From contig CAMDKL010000008.1 of NCBI GenBank assembly GCA_945900945.1, positions 1 to 64,000 on the forward strand: 64,000 nucleotides of DNA, read 5' to 3'. This document shows positions 8,746-19,048 of the stretch, piece by piece. Source of the DNA: Pirellula staleyi DSM 6068 (GTDB taxonomy: Bacteria; Planctomycetota; Planctomycetia; Pirellulales; Pirellulaceae). Within the stretch, counting starts at the first letter, position 1. Each line of letters begins with the position of its first letter. A model generated the notes under the pieces. It saw only the letters and a list, made by a program, of their open reading frames with translations. It was not told the DNA's origin and did not search any database. Position numbers and translations under genes: made by a program.

Positions 8746-8869
8746 CTCTTTCCAGATTGAACTGCGAAGGCCACTTTGTCAACGACATCGCAAATTAGAC
8801 TTCTGATGTTGTTCGCCGGCATCTGTCCTACCCAGATTGCCGGTCCTGCGATGCGCATTGTGCGTGGCT

Positions 8870-9040
8870 CAACACCCTTGGCATAGAGCTTGGTCGCAAC
8901 GCCAACGATCGGTGCCAGAGCGTTCCATGTCATCGACTTGGCCCATCCAACTGCTTTATCCAACGTGCGTAACGGACTGCCGTTCCAGTGTCGCTCGAGT
9001 GCGCTCCAACATCGTTCGATTCGGTTGTATTTGCTGTGGG
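8870..9040 (-). pseudogene. C-terminal remnant of an ISAzo13-type DDE transposase
   Basis: The minus strand encodes HSKYNRIERCWSALERHWNG followed by AVGWAKSMTWNALAPIV and KLYAKGV. This matches the C-terminal catalytic block of ISAzo13-family transposases (HSKYNPIERCWG, HWNG, AKSMTWKG, YEKGV). The glutamate in NRIERCW would be the third acid of the DDE triad. The frame is open further in both directions, but upstream of the HSKYN block and downstream of YAKGV it no longer resembles a transposase, and no N-terminal domain is present. No terminal inverted repeats were found. It is a dead fragment. Confidence 0.6.
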
Positions 9041-9137
9041 TTCGTTGGACCGTTTTTATTGGCCGGTTGCTTAACTGCAGTGCATCGCGGCGGTCAGCTT
9101 CGCGAACGCTACGTTTACAACTGTGGTGGCTGTCTGA

Positions 9138-9500
9138 TCGAGAAATACGACCGCAATCGATGGCAGTCAGCAACGCGTCGAGTTTTTCTGGGACGAACAT
9201 CGTCTTGCGGGCGAATTAGCGGATAGAAAGCAGCTTCGATTATTCGTTTACGCTGACGAATCAGCCCTAACCCCGATCTTGATCGCAGACTACGACAGTC
9301 CAACTGCCAAACTCGAATCCGGTCGACTCTATCACGTCCTTCACGACCAGCCCATCGACATCCGCGAGTCCGCAAGCAAGAGCGTTTGGCAGGCGATCGT
9401 CGCGCCCTACGGCACCGTTCAACTAGCCGAACCCACCGATTTTCCTATCGTAAAATTTCCCTGTCGTTTCGAGTTATGGGCGCCCGTTTGGTTCGATTAA
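9138..9500 (+). pseudogene. Fragment of an unrecognised conserved-looking protein
   Basis: A 120-codon open stretch has no ATG near its beginning and ends at the TAA before 9501. The protein sequence has normal composition (EFFWDEHRLAGELADRKQ, LIADYDSPTAKLESGRLYHV, FPCRFELWAPVWFD). Just before it, another frame reads YNCGGCLIEKYDRNRWQSAT and joins it plausibly across a frameshift near 9175. I infer an N-terminally truncated, frameshifted gene whose front was lost when the transposon fragment arrived. An internal TTG at 9279 could in principle start a 73-residue product, but no ribosome-binding site supports it. Confidence 0.4.
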
Positions 9501-9737
9501 ACGGCGGTCGATATCTAGAACCGTGAACGGTTACTAACTATACGCCACCCTTCGTCTGATCGTCCCCCAGCCACCCTTCTTTGCGTTCCCCTTATCTAGA
9601 ACGCCAAAGCGGTGTCCGGTCGGGGCAAGCCCGAGCCGGACAATCAGACTCCCCCAAAATCGCTCATGCCGTTGAGTTCCGGCTTGGGAACGCACACGCT
9701 GGAAGCTCCGCTTCCCGGCCCCTAACTCGACCTCGCT
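9501..9737. repeat. Intergenic stretch with a G/C-rich palindrome
   Basis: No gene is visible here. GTCCGG (9614-9619) and CCGGAC (9636-9641) flank an inner CGGG/CCCG stem, giving a hairpin of about ten pairs with one bulged base and a GCAAG loop. Its outer arms resemble the palindrome duplicated inside the isochorismatase/ThuA gene at 3025-3090. Confidence 0.4.
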
Positions 9738-11069
9738 TCAGACTTCCTGCAACATTTCCTTAGCGTCGCCGAAGGTCTTTGGGTGCACGTCCATCTTGTC
9801 CATCATCGACATGAACAAACGACATAGCTGGCGATCTGGTTTGTCCTTGTAGTCGACGACTCGGCCGCTCTGGATCCGGCCACCGGCCCCGCCGAGCATG
9901 ATGACGGGCAGCTGGTCGTTGTCATGTTTGGCACCTGCCATCATACTGGAACAATGCAGTACCATCGAGTTGTCCAACAACGTGCGCGATCCTTCCTGAA
10001 TCGAGTCTAGTTTTCCAGCTAGGTAAGCGAGCTGCTCAACAAAGAACTGATTCACCCGCAACCAATCTTCGCCATCGGAGTGCGAAAGAAGATGGTGGAT
10101 CATGTAGTCAATACCATGGCCCACCTGCTCTGAACTTGATAAATTCGGGAAGCGTAGCGCACTGTGGTCGTTGTTGAGTTTCAACGTCGTAATCCGTGTC
10201 GTGTCGGTTTGGAAAGCGAGCACCAGGATATCGCACATCAACCGCATGTGCTCGGCAATGTCCTGCGGAATACCATCGGCCGGTCGATCCCTATTGGGCT
10301 TGTCGAGCGTCGGTCGCCAACCTTGCAGCTCGCCGCGTTTTCCAGCATTTTCAATGCGATTCTCTACGTCGCGAACCGAATCGAGATACTCATCGAGTTT
10401 GCGCTGGTCGCTCAGGCTGATGTGTTGGCGAAAGTCCTGCGCATCAGCCAACACGGCATCGAGCACGCTTTTGTCGCCAGGCGATACTTCATCCTTGAAC
10501 AGCCTGTCAAACGCAAGTGCCGGATACAGTTCCAGCGGCGTCGGGGTCGTAGGCGAACTCCAGGAGATGTGTGAACTGTAAAGCATCGAATAGTTCTTGT
10601 GCACCGACGGATTTGACCGCTCGCAACCCAGTACAAGACTCGGAACCTTCGTCGAACGTCCATACGTTTGGGCTAACACTTGATCGAAACTCGTCCCAGA
10701 TCGAATATCGCCACCCGCCGCAATCGGTGCACCGGAGAGTACATTTCCAGTCTGTGAACTGTGAATGTTCCCCTTCCTCGCCTCCTCGTGATACAGTCCA
10801 CGGACAAATAGCAGCTTCTCACGGAAGTCCTTAAGTGGAGCAAGAACCCTGCCTAACTCCATCGCTTTTCCCTCACCCTTGGCCCACCATTCCTTGGAGT
10901 GAAATCCATTGCCTGAAAACAGGACTGCCAACCGCACTGGAGCGTCGCTAGAGCGATCGCTACTGCGAGTCTCATCACCCCAAACTTTGAAAGATTCTAG
11001 CCAAGGCAAAGCCATGCTGACACCGGTTCCTCGCAGGAAGGAACGACGGCCATATTGATAATTGTTCAT
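9738..11069 (-). CDS. DUF1552 protein with a Tat-like signal
   Basis: This is a 443-residue member of the DUF1552 family, almost always encoded next to DUF1592-type cytochromes in planctomycetes. The N-terminus YGRRSFLRGTGVSMALPWLE is a twin-arginine-type signal. Family features seen are VLFSGNGFHSKEWWAKGEG, SSQTGNVLSGAP and LVLAFQTDTTRITTLKLNND. The start is ATG 11069: a GAAAGAG ribosome-binding site lies just upstream and the DUF1592 stop is 10 bp away, so the two are an operon. An upstream ATG at 11102 would place 11 extra residues ahead of the Tat motif. The product is probably a periplasmic partner of the cytochrome; the activity is not known. Confidence 0.88.
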   Translation of the reverse strand: MNNYQYGRRSFLRGTGVSMALPWLESFKVWGDETRSSDRSSDAPVRLAVLFSGNGFHSKEWWAKGEGKAMELGRVLAPLKDFREKLLFVRGLYHEEARKGNIHSSQTGNVLSGAPIAAGGDIRSGTSFDQVLAQTYGRSTKVPSLVLGCERSNPSVHKNYSMLYSSHISWSSPTTPTPLELYPALAFDRLFKDEVSPGDKSVLDAVLADAQDFRQHISLSDQRKLDEYLDSVRDVENRIENAGKRGELQGWRPTLDKPNRDRPADGIPQDIAEHMRLMCDILVLAFQTDTTRITTLKLNNDHSALRFPNLSSSEQVGHGIDYMIHHLLSHSDGEDWLRVNQFFVEQLAYLAGKLDSIQEGSRTLLDNSMVLHCSSMMAGAKHDNDQLPVIMLGGAGGRIQSGRVVDYKDKPDRQLCRLFMSMMDKMDVHPKTFGDAKEMLQEV

Positions 11070-11079
11070 AAAATCTCTT

Positions 11080-14000
11080 TCAATGACTAATAAGAAAATC
11101 ACGCCCGCGCATCTCGCGGAACTGTGGGCTGCGGACGATCAACTCGATGGCTGTGAACACACGATAGTCGTTGGACTTGAGCTGAGCGAGCATCGATTCG
11201 ACAAGTGGCTTGTCGGAGAGTTGAACGCTACGACCGAGAGCATAACCGAGCAGTTTGTTGCAGAACTGGCGGAGGAAGTCGTCGCGACGGGTTGTTAGAA
11301 GATAGGTACGGAGGCCGTCCAGCCCTTCCGTGGCATCACCGTTTGGCAAGTGGGTACGTGTATTGATTGGAAGTCCCGCTGCGTCCTGATTACGAATTCG
11401 TCCAATGGCATCAAAGCCTTCCAGTGCGAACCCAAACGGATCGATACGACGATGGCATCCTGCACACTTCGCGTCGCTGCTATGCCGTTCAATCAATTCT
11501 CGTTCCGTGAGTCCAGCCGGGGCTTCCTCTGGGAGCACCGGCACATCTTTGGGCGGACGAGGCAATTTCTCTCCTAGAACGACTTCGCTGAGCCAGTTAC
11601 CTCGCAAGATTGGGCTGGTGCGTGAGGCACCGCTTTGCTTGGCGAGTGTGCTTGCGAATCCAAGAATGCCACCGCGACCTTTAGCGCGTAAACCATCCAC
11701 TCGCTGCCAATCATCGCCATCCAAGTCGATGCCGTAATGCTTGGCGAGCGGACCGTTGACGAAGGTGGAATCTGCATCGAGCAGCGACAGCACTGAGCGA
11801 TTTTCCTGGCACAGATCGATAAAGAAACGGACCGTTTCCTCCTGCATCGCACTGCGGAGCGAGGCAAACGTTGGAAAATGCCGTTCGCTCTTCTCATCGA
11901 GCGTGTCGAGATCGCGCACGTGCAGCCACTGACAACCAAACTCAGTCGCCAGTCGACGAACCTTGGGGTCCCTTAACATGCGTTGCGTTTGTGCCACAAG
12001 AATTTTAGGATCTTTAAGCATTCCAGCGGCGGCGAGCGAGCGAAGGTCCTCATCTGGAGCGGACGACCAAAGGAAGTAACTCAAGCGCGTGGCCAGTTCC
12101 CAATCGTCTACCGGTGAGGCGTTCGTTCCGGGTAAAGATTTATCGCCACGATACAAAAACGCAGGTGCGACTAACACTCTCGCGATCAACGTGCGGACTG
12201 CCGTGTCGTGCGGCAGTTCTTGCTTCCGCAGTTTTTGATACAAGGCACGCAGTTCATGCTGTTCAAGGTCTTTTAATGGGCGGCGCCAAGCCTGGCTAGC
12301 GAAGTTGAGAACGGCTTGCACTTGACTGGGCTGTGCATCGATCAATTGCTGCTTGAATTTCTCTGCACCTTGCAGGATCGGCTCACGCAACGGCGCGAGT
12401 CGCTTGTCCCCTTCGGGTGCATTGGGACCATCCTGTGTAGAGAACTGCCAAATTTGTTCGTATGCATCCACCAGCGTCAGTGCATCTTGACTGACAAAAT
12501 GAAGTTCGTCCCATTGGCGGTTGAGCTCTGCCTGCTGTGTATCAGTGAGCATCAGCCGTGCAAGCGGCTCGTCCTCGCGGTGGAACAGTGTTAGCGTTAC
12601 CGCTTCATCGACCGGTACGATCTTTGTGTAGCACAAGGCTGCCGGAAACAATTGTCGAAATTCGTCGAACGCGGTCTCGAACCGTTTGCGGGCATCGCTG
12701 CCGTCATTCACCATGATCGGTGATTCAAACGAAATCGCAGGGTTGCTTGACGTCCAAGAACCGTTGGCTGTAACCGATTTCGATTCGCTTGGCCGTAGTC
12801 CCTTTTGTAAGGTTGGTTTTACAGTGAGCACTTGCGCTTGCACACTCCCCTCGGCACCGCTGGTTATATCCAATCTGCAATTCGCAACGAATTCAGCTCC
12901 CTCGACGAGCGATGCGGGCAATCGCACCTCGATGAGAGTAGGGGATTGAACGCATAGACTCGCTGGATTGATGTCCACACCGATTGGATGTTTGCCAAAA
13001 ATCGCCGGATCAAGTCCGTACGGCGATGGTGACCCGTCATCGTCATCTGCCTTAACGTTTTGCATAGCGACCGATAGCAATGGTCCGTTCAAAGATAAAA
13101 GCTGCGAGAACAGCAACTGGTCTGGCGATTCGGACTTGATCGCAGTCGGCTCCTGCAGTAGCAACTGTTGCACTTGCTTGGCGAGTTGATTTCGCTGAGA
13201 TACATCCGAAGAGGAACGCCATTGAGTGAGCAATGAGCCAACAGGGATCTTTGGTGCAACGTTTGATGCTACCTGTTCGCCGAAGAAGTGCCAAACGTCA
13301 CGATTGCCAAAGCGGTCTGCGTGTGGGTTGCCAGCAAGAATATCGGGAGAATTGTCTTTGGCTAGATTCCATTCATGGGTACCGTCATTCACTGTGAGAT
13401 CGACAGCGGTAAGGTCACAACTGTGGTTGCCGTCGCGTGGCCCGATTACCACTGCAACGACATCACCTGGCAATACGCGAATTTTATCTATGCGTCCCAT
13501 TTCAACAACATTCGCGCCACTGCTGAGTCCGCTGCCAAGCACCTGCCGCGTGTGGCCGCGCCGCAACTCGAGTGCCCATGTTACACCGTTTCCGCATTCG
13601 GGATGAGCATGTTGTACACTACCTTCGATTTGGAGCTCACCAGCCACCGGGCTTCGCCATGCGAGGACTGCAGCTAGAGTTGGTGACGGATGTGCGGCGA
13701 TGCCATGGGCTTTCATTTGGCCTGGCACACGCACAGCAGTGTCGGACGAGTTTGCGATCACGCTCAGCGCGTCGGCACCGGTCCAGCCTCTAACGAAATT
13801 GTAGTCTGGGGTACTCGCCATCTTGTTCGTCAGCAGTGGTCCGAGCTGCACTTCGCCCGAAGATCCGATTCCGAGATAGTCCAGCCATCCGGCGAGCACT
13901 TGAGGATCGACGTCATGCTTTTCCGCGAGCTTTGCGACGTGTGTGCGTTCTATTGCGTTTTCTGCTTCCGTCGCTGCGGCCAGGCATCTGTCCACACTTG

Positions 14001-15258
14001 CAATCACGGCTTTGCGACGTTGCGTTAGTTGCTGCAATACGGACCGTACATTTCGCAGTGGCAGATCCTTGCGGCCTGGAGCGACCAGTCGAGCGTTTTC
14101 CCAAAGAACAAAATCATGTTCGCTCCCATCGCCTGCATCGCCCGTCGAAAGATAGAGTGTCGCATCACTTCCGTCAGCCGGAGCGGCAAGTTTTAATCGC
14201 AACTCGGTTTGTGCTGCGAGAGGCGTGACTGGCTCCATCCACGATTTCGGTCCGCCTACTTTCCCAAGATGTCCGACGCTTGTGAAACGCCATAGCGAGT
14301 TCTGCCAAGCCTGGATGTCGGCTTCCGTGAGTGTGCCCGTATGCCATTTGGAACGTACTGAATCAAGGAGCAACGAGGGCTTCGTATCGTGCAACATCGA
14401 CCACAGCAGCCCGAGATATTTTTCGCTCATACGTCGTTCTCTCGCTACGTCCGCAATCGACTTGGTTCTTTGGGTTAGGGCGACCTTCTCCAGCGTGGCT
14501 GCTGTCAAGTATTTTTCGACACTCAGACGACCGTCCGCATTCGTATCGAACTGAATTCCTTGCAGATTCACTGCTGTTCCCTTGCCTGCTCCCGAATGTA
14601 GTGCGTAGAACGAGCGAATTTTTGCTAGGGATTCGTTGGTCCAATCGCGAGAGGAGGTGTTCGGAGAAAACCGAAGGCCATTTGGCGTCAGCATCGCATG
14701 ATTCGCGATCTCTTTCGCCGCATCGAGGTACTTCGTTAGCAAAGATGGCGACATGACGAGCGCAGCACCGGCGTTGGTAAAACCCTCACCAGCGGCGCCA
14801 TCGATAGGAAATTCCTTTGCCGGATCTAGAGACTCGATTCCGCTCAAGTCGCGGAGCGTATAAGTGTATTCCATATTCGACAATCTTCGCAGCACTACCG
14901 GTCCTGGATCACCAGCGCTCGCTATTGCGATGCTATCTAGCGTTTCTTGCATCCAAAGAGTGAGTTCTTTCAATTGCTCTGCCGATGGTTGCGGTTTGTC
15001 TTTCGGAGGCATTTCGCTATCTCGAATCTGCTCCAGCGCGTGTTGCCACACGATCGGATCACGTTGTACCTGTTCCGTTGAAGTGAATCGCTCTAAATCG
15101 AGATCTCCCTTTTGCTTCTCCGTGGAGTGACAAGTGATGCAAAATTCAGCTAGTACGGGCCGAACGTCCTTTAGGAAATCAGAGGCATTAACGGTATTTT
15201 CATAAATCAATAATGCCATGGCTGTGAGCCACGAAACTGCTGTAGATCGATACATCAT
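11080..15258 (-). CDS. DUF1592-family planctomycete cytochrome c protein
   Basis: This is a 1392-residue exported multidomain protein. After a signal peptide (AVSWLTAMALLIYENTVNAS) a c-type heme site CITCH (Cys40, Cys43, His44) sits in the PSCyt1-type domain. The DUF1587 region (RRLSNMEYTYTLRDLSGIE) follows. After a long central region come the DUF1595/1592/1588/1585 blocks at the C-terminus, with NFASQAWRRPL, ELATRLSYFLWSSAPDEDL and CAGCHRRIDPFGFALEGFDA, a second CxxCH. The central part (about residues 250-850) is longer than in many members and includes an NPHADRFGNRDVWHFF segment. It is the first gene of an operon with the DUF1552 gene. A role in periplasmic redox chemistry is presumed but not established. 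Confidence 0.9.
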   Translation of the reverse strand: MMYRSTAVSWLTAMALLIYENTVNASDFLKDVRPVLAEFCITCHSTEKQKGDLDLERFTSTEQVQRDPIVWQHALEQIRDSEMPPKDKPQPSAEQLKELTLWMQETLDSIAIASAGDPGPVVLRRLSNMEYTYTLRDLSGIESLDPAKEFPIDGAAGEGFTNAGAALVMSPSLLTKYLDAAKEIANHAMLTPNGLRFSPNTSSRDWTNESLAKIRSFYALHSGAGKGTAVNLQGIQFDTNADGRLSVEKYLTAATLEKVALTQRTKSIADVARERRMSEKYLGLLWSMLHDTKPSLLLDSVRSKWHTGTLTEADIQAWQNSLWRFTSVGHLGKVGGPKSWMEPVTPLAAQTELRLKLAAPADGSDATLYLSTGDAGDGSEHDFVLWENARLVAPGRKDLPLRNVRSVLQQLTQRRKAVIASVDRCLAAATEAENAIERTHVAKLAEKHDVDPQVLAGWLDYLGIGSSGEVQLGPLLTNKMASTPDYNFVRGWTGADALSVIANSSDTAVRVPGQMKAHGIAAHPSPTLAAVLAWRSPVAGELQIEGSVQHAHPECGNGVTWALELRRGHTRQVLGSGLSSGANVVEMGRIDKIRVLPGDVVAVVIGPRDGNHSCDLTAVDLTVNDGTHEWNLAKDNSPDILAGNPHADRFGNRDVWHFFGEQVASNVAPKIPVGSLLTQWRSSSDVSQRNQLAKQVQQLLLQEPTAIKSESPDQLLFSQLLSLNGPLLSVAMQNVKADDDDGSPSPYGLDPAIFGKHPIGVDINPASLCVQSPTLIEVRLPASLVEGAEFVANCRLDITSGAEGSVQAQVLTVKPTLQKGLRPSESKSVTANGSWTSSNPAISFESPIMVNDGSDARKRFETAFDEFRQLFPAALCYTKIVPVDEAVTLTLFHREDEPLARLMLTDTQQAELNRQWDELHFVSQDALTLVDAYEQIWQFSTQDGPNAPEGDKRLAPLREPILQGAEKFKQQLIDAQPSQVQAVLNFASQAWRRPLKDLEQHELRALYQKLRKQELPHDTAVRTLIARVLVAPAFLYRGDKSLPGTNASPVDDWELATRLSYFLWSSAPDEDLRSLAAAGMLKDPKILVAQTQRMLRDPKVRRLATEFGCQWLHVRDLDTLDEKSERHFPTFASLRSAMQEETVRFFIDLCQENRSVLSLLDADSTFVNGPLAKHYGIDLDGDDWQRVDGLRAKGRGGILGFASTLAKQSGASRTSPILRGNWLSEVVLGEKLPRPPKDVPVLPEEAPAGLTERELIERHSSDAKCAGCHRRIDPFGFALEGFDAIGRIRNQDAAGLPINTRTHLPNGDATEGLDGLRTYLLTTRRDDFLRQFCNKLLGYALGRSVQLSDKPLVESMLAQLKSNDYRVFTAIELIVRSPQFREMRGRDFLISH

Positions 15259-15514
15259 AGAATTCTTTCTGCACTACATGGCCGCCCTTCGCTGTCACAT
15301 GGATCCCTGGCCTCTTTGGGGATAACGTTCATTGTAGTAGACATCTTGACGTCACGCGTTGGCGTGCTCCGACTACTTACAAGAAAATGCAACCCTGTTT
15401 TCCGTGGTGCATGTTCAGCAAAGTAAGCACGTCTGCTTGCGGTTACAGGGCTATCGCCATATCCTTGCCATTGCTTTTTCGCTCTTTTTATACGCAAAGC
15501 CCATCGAACAAATA

Positions 15515-17146
15515 ATGACTTCATGGACTCAACAGTACGACCCGTGTGGCAATATCTATTTGTCGGCACTCGTTGCTGCATTGCCGATTTTCGTACTTTT
15601 AGGACTCTTAGCCGGTTTTCAGGTGAGAGCCCATTACGCGGCAATCGCGGGCCTGGTCGTATCTTTGATGGTTGCAATCGGAATCTACAAAATGCCAGCG
15701 GCGCTCGCGCTGACCGCAGCTGCAAATGGAGCGGCGTACGGTCTATTTCCTATCGGATGGATTGTATTGACCGCAATTTTTACTTACGACATCTCTGTCG
15801 CAACAGGCAAGTTTGACGTTTTGAAGCGTTCGATTGCAGCGCTCGCTGATGATCGACGTATTCAAGTGCTGTTGATCGCATTTAGTTTCGGAGCATTCAT
15901 CGAGGGTGCTGCCGGATTCGGAACGCCAGTGGCTATTTCAGCTGCCATGTTGATTGGCCTTGGATTCAAACCACTACCAGCCGCAGGATTAGCACTGATA
16001 GGGAATACAGCACCGGTTGCTTTTGGAGCCCTAGGAACGCCGCTCATTGCTTTAGCAAGAGTGACGGAATTGCCTCTAGAGTCCTTAAGCATGATGGTTG
16101 GTAGACAATTGCCTTTGTTTTCGGTCATTGTTCCCTTCTGGTTGATTTGGGTGATGGCTGGATGGCGGAGCATGATGGAAGTCTGGCCGGCGTGCTTGGC
16201 TGCTGGGCTTAGTTTTGGTGTCATGCAGTACCTCGTGAGCAACTACCATGGTCCATGGCTGGTGGATGTTATTAGCTCGATTGTTTCAATCGGTGCTTTG
16301 GTTGTCTTGCTCCGATTTTGGCAGCCAAAAACAACTTGGCGATTTGTGGACGAGCCAGCAGCAGTCGAAGAAATTGCACCCTCCTTTCGCGAGGCGTCTG
16401 TCGCTTGGATTCCTTGGCTAGTGCTGTCCCTGTTGGTGTTTGTGTGGGGCTTGCCACAAGCAAAGTCTTGGTTGAATGATTGGTCTAAGCTCGAGTTTGC
16501 TGTACCTGGCTTGCATCTCAGGGTGGTACGAGACATACCTGTCGTCGCAGTCGCAACACCTGAAAAAGCAATCTATGAGGTGAATTGGCTGTCTGCGACC
16601 GGTACGGCATTGTTCTTGGCGTCGCTGATCTCCGGAGTTTTGCTAGGGCTCACACCTCGCAAGCTTGGAGTTCTATTCATTGGTACACTGCGTCGCACAA
16701 CGATTTCGCTCATTACAATTGCTGTCATGTTGGCGCTCGGCTACACCACTCGATATAGCGGTTTGGACGCATCGATGGGGCTAGCCTTTGCGAGTACCGG
16801 TTTCTTATTCCCGTTTTTCTCGCCATTGCTCGGTTGGCTAGGAGTCGCACTCACGGGCAGCGACACCTCATCGAATGTCCTATTTGGAAACTTGCAACAA
16901 ATAACTGCGGAGCGATTGGGGATCTCGCCGATTCTTGCCGCCGCAGCAAATAGCTCGGGTGGAGTGATGGGGAAAATGATCGACGCTCAATCGATCGTTG
17001 TGGCGGGTGTTGCAACGGGACAACATGGCCAGGAAGGAACAATCCTGCGCTATGTCTTCGTTCACAGTATCGTTCTTGCGATTTTGGTAGGCTTCGTAGT
17101 GGCAACTCAAGCGTACGTATTGCCTCAAATGATTCCAGTCGATTAG
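15515..17146 (+). CDS. L-lactate/glycolate permease (LctP/GlcA family)
   Basis: This is a 543-residue inner-membrane permease with about 12-14 hydrophobic segments. Family signatures are [36 protein letters not shown], and near the end [19 protein letters not shown] and [18 protein letters not shown]. The start is ATG 15515, just before the [10 protein letters not shown] segment that begins family alignment; a longer upstream reading lacks membrane character. LctP and GlcA take up lactate or glycolate by proton symport. The convergent gene is a GlcF-like subunit of glycolate oxidase, which favours glycolate or lactate use. The stop codon overlaps that of the neighbour. Confidence 0.92.
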   Translation: MTSWTQQYDPCGNIYLSALVAALPIFVLLGLLAGFQVRAHYAAIAGLVVSLMVAIGIYKMPAALALTAAANGAAYGLFPIGWIVLTAIFTYDISVATGKFDVLKRSIAALADDRRIQVLLIAFSFGAFIEGAAGFGTPVAISAAMLIGLGFKPLPAAGLALIGNTAPVAFGALGTPLIALARVTELPLESLSMMVGRQLPLFSVIVPFWLIWVMAGWRSMMEVWPACLAAGLSFGVMQYLVSNYHGPWLVDVISSIVSIGALVVLLRFWQPKTTWRFVDEPAAVEEIAPSFREASVAWIPWLVLSLLVFVWGLPQAKSWLNDWSKLEFAVPGLHLRVVRDIPVVAVATPEKAIYEVNWLSATGTALFLASLISGVLLGLTPRKLGVLFIGTLRRTTISLITIAVMLALGYTTRYSGLDASMGLAFASTGFLFPFFSPLLGWLGVALTGSDTSSNVLFGNLQQITAERLGISPILAAAANSSGGVMGKMIDAQSIVVAGVATGQHGQEGTILRYVFVHSIVLAILVGFVVATQAYVLPQMIPVD

Positions 17147-18417
17147 GTAGTTGCACGATAGGCTTGGTCGAGCAACTGGATCGTGTGCAAAACAGGGATG
17201 GTTTCACCGCCGGGTTGCAGTCTAGCTAAATGATTCCTAATTTGGACCATGCAGCCAATGTTCCCCATCGCAACTGCATCCACATGCAAACTCGCAATTT
17301 TTTGAGCCTTGGTCGATCCTAGAGTATTCGCTATCTCTGGTTGCTCAATATTATAAGTGCCCGCAGAACCGCAGCAGATTTCGCCATCAGGGATTTCGCA
17401 AAGTACAAGCCCTGGAACTTGACTCAAGATTCTTCTTGGGGCAGAGGTGATTTTTTGTGCATGAGCCAAATGACAGGCATCGTGATACGCAACTCGCATC
17501 GGCTTTGCGAGCGGTTTGAAAGGAACTAAATCGATCGAACCTAGGAATTGGCTTACGTCTTGAATGCGATTCGCGAATCGAGTTGCTTTTTCCTCTAGCC
17601 GGTGGTTACGAAAGAGCAATGCATACTCCTTTATCCCGCTTCCACAGCCCGCAGCATTCGTGATGATTGCGGTAAGTTCTTTGGGAAATAAATCTAGATT
17701 GACTTCTGCCAGCGATCGAGCTGCTTTGGCATCGCCGGTGTGCATGCTCAATGCACCACAACAGCCTTGGCCACGCGGAACAACGACATCAAACCCATTT
17801 TCAGCAAGAACTCGAATCGTCGCTTCATTAATCTCCGGTGCAATGGCTTGCTGTACACAACCCGCCATGAGCCCAACTTGTCCACGGCGCAACCCTTTGG
17901 CTGGCGTGAATTCAGGGACTATATTGGATTTCGGTAGATGATTTGGAATAAGACCAAGCATGGCGCGAAGCGGTGCTGGAAAGATGGCAGCGAAAGGCTT
18001 GGCAAGCCTACCGAGCGAGGCTGCCCAACGGAAGCGAATTGGAAATGGCAACGTCTGGCTGGTCATTAACCGTGAAAGTCGATCGATAACGGGGCGATGG
18101 CGTTTTTCTTCCGAATAGGCTCGGAAACTTGAAAGCAGTTCACCATAGGGTACACCTGACGGGCAAGCAGTGACGCAACCCAAGCAACCCAAGCATCGAT
18201 CGAGGTACGGAGTCGCCGCGTCCAGCGATAAACCGTTTTCCAGAACGCCTCGCATCAATACAATTCGACCTCGTGGCGAATCCATTTCTTCACCGAGAAC
18301 TTGGTAGGTAGGGCAGGCTGGCAGGCAAAAACCACAGTGAACGCAGGTGCTTATCGCATGCGCCATGGCATCGGCTTGCGGGAACGCTATCGCGTTCAGA
18401 TCAATTTTGTGTTCCAT
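17143..18417 (-). CDS. glcF: Glycolate oxidase iron-sulfur subunit
   Basis: This 424-residue protein has two 4Fe-4S sites, [14 protein letters not shown] and [14 protein letters not shown], followed by two cysteine-rich CCG domains ([13 protein letters not shown] and [13 protein letters not shown]). That is the layout of GlcF, which passes electrons from the flavin subunits of glycolate oxidase to the quinone pool. The start is taken at ATG 18417, where the family sequence begins ([20 protein letters not shown]). The TTG at 18477 is a weaker alternative, and no strong ribosome-binding site is seen for either. GlcD and GlcE are not in the window, so the flavin subunits must be elsewhere. A LutA- or lactate-type role cannot be excluded. 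Confidence 0.85.
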   Translation of the reverse strand: MEHKIDLNAIAFPQADAMAHAISTCVHCGFCLPACPTYQVLGEEMDSPRGRIVLMRGVLENGLSLDAATPYLDRCLGCLGCVTACPSGVPYGELLSSFRAYSEEKRHRPVIDRLSRLMTSQTLPFPIRFRWAASLGRLAKPFAAIFPAPLRAMLGLIPNHLPKSNIVPEFTPAKGLRRGQVGLMAGCVQQAIAPEINEATIRVLAENGFDVVVPRGQGCCGALSMHTGDAKAARSLAEVNLDLFPKELTAIITNAAGCGSGIKEYALLFRNHRLEEKATRFANRIQDVSQFLGSIDLVPFKPLAKPMRVAYHDACHLAHAQKITSAPRRILSQVPGLVLCEIPDGEICCGSAGTYNIEQPEIANTLGSTKAQKIASLHVDAVAMGNIGCMVQIRNHLARLQPGGETIPVLHTIQLLDQAYRATT

Positions 18418-18733
18418 GAACTTGTGGAAATCGTTGAGAATGAATGGGGGCTTATGATAGGGTTGTTTAACTATCAAATTTTTATCGCCTGAAATGCAAC
18501 CGTCCGCTAGCGCACTATGGCACTCAATTTAACCTTTGTCGTTAGTTTCGCACTGCGTATTAAGCATCCTGGGGAAAACAAGTGTCGCCTTTCGCTCGGC
18601 GAAAAGTGCGTTTATCCATTCTTTCGCGGAGAAGCTATGTAGGGTTGAGTTTCAAGAAAAAATCCGGCACACTCGTTGGGAATTATCAAACACTTTATTC
18701 TCCAACAAGGGTCGAATTCTGTCTAAGGCTATC
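18418..18733. other. Intergenic region upstream of glcF and the IS remnant
   Basis: No gene is supported here. A plus-strand frame is open from about 18536 but its first 66 codons have no recognisable character before the transposase homology starts at 18734. It may be the decayed left flank of the insertion element; no clear terminal repeat was found. Confidence 0.4.
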
Positions 18734-19048
18734 ATGGTTGGTTGCGATTTGCACGACCGGTCGATGTTTTTAAAGTATGCAGTTGACCCGCAAGAGCCAC
18801 TCCAAGCAACCTACGTTAACGATGTTAAAGGGCGTCTCAAGATGATTCTCGAATTACAAGAATTTGCCAAATAGCATAAATCCAAACGGATCGTCTTCGT
18901 CTACGAGGCATCGGGTTTAGGCTTTGGGCTTTGCGATCAACTGCATGACGAAGGTGCTCCTTGGGGCCAACCCCAAACCCCGGGATTTACCGCATTACAC
19001 GCGAACGAACTTACCGATCTACGGACTAACCCTCGTAAGATCGAATAG
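18734..19048 (+). pseudogene. IS110-family transposase N-terminal remnant
   Basis: ATG 18734 starts MVGCDLHDRSMFLKYAVD, then NDVKGRLKMILELQEFAK. This is the beginning of the DEDD-type RuvC-like domain of IS110 transposases, with its first aspartate in GCDLHD. An in-frame TAG at 18872-18874 interrupts the gene. Translation beyond it continues in the same frame as RIVFVYEASGLGFGLCDQLH, the second acidic motif, then decays and stops at 19048. The catalytic remainder and the C-terminal serine domain are missing, so it cannot be active. Confidence 0.75.

Noticed and set aside
8837-9226. Plus-strand frame of 129 codons across the transposase remnant
   Set aside because: Its first part is the antisense of the HSKYN...ERCW block. 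Only its last 30 codons look protein-like and they are treated with the fragment at 9138-9500.
10164-10581. Plus-strand frames of 136 codons inside the DUF1552 gene
   Set aside because: They are shadows of a well-supported minus-strand gene and have no ribosome-binding site.
13226-14228. Several open frames antisense to the DUF1592 gene
   Set aside because: The minus-strand gene has clear heme and DUF motifs over this span. The plus-strand frames have no recognisable protein.
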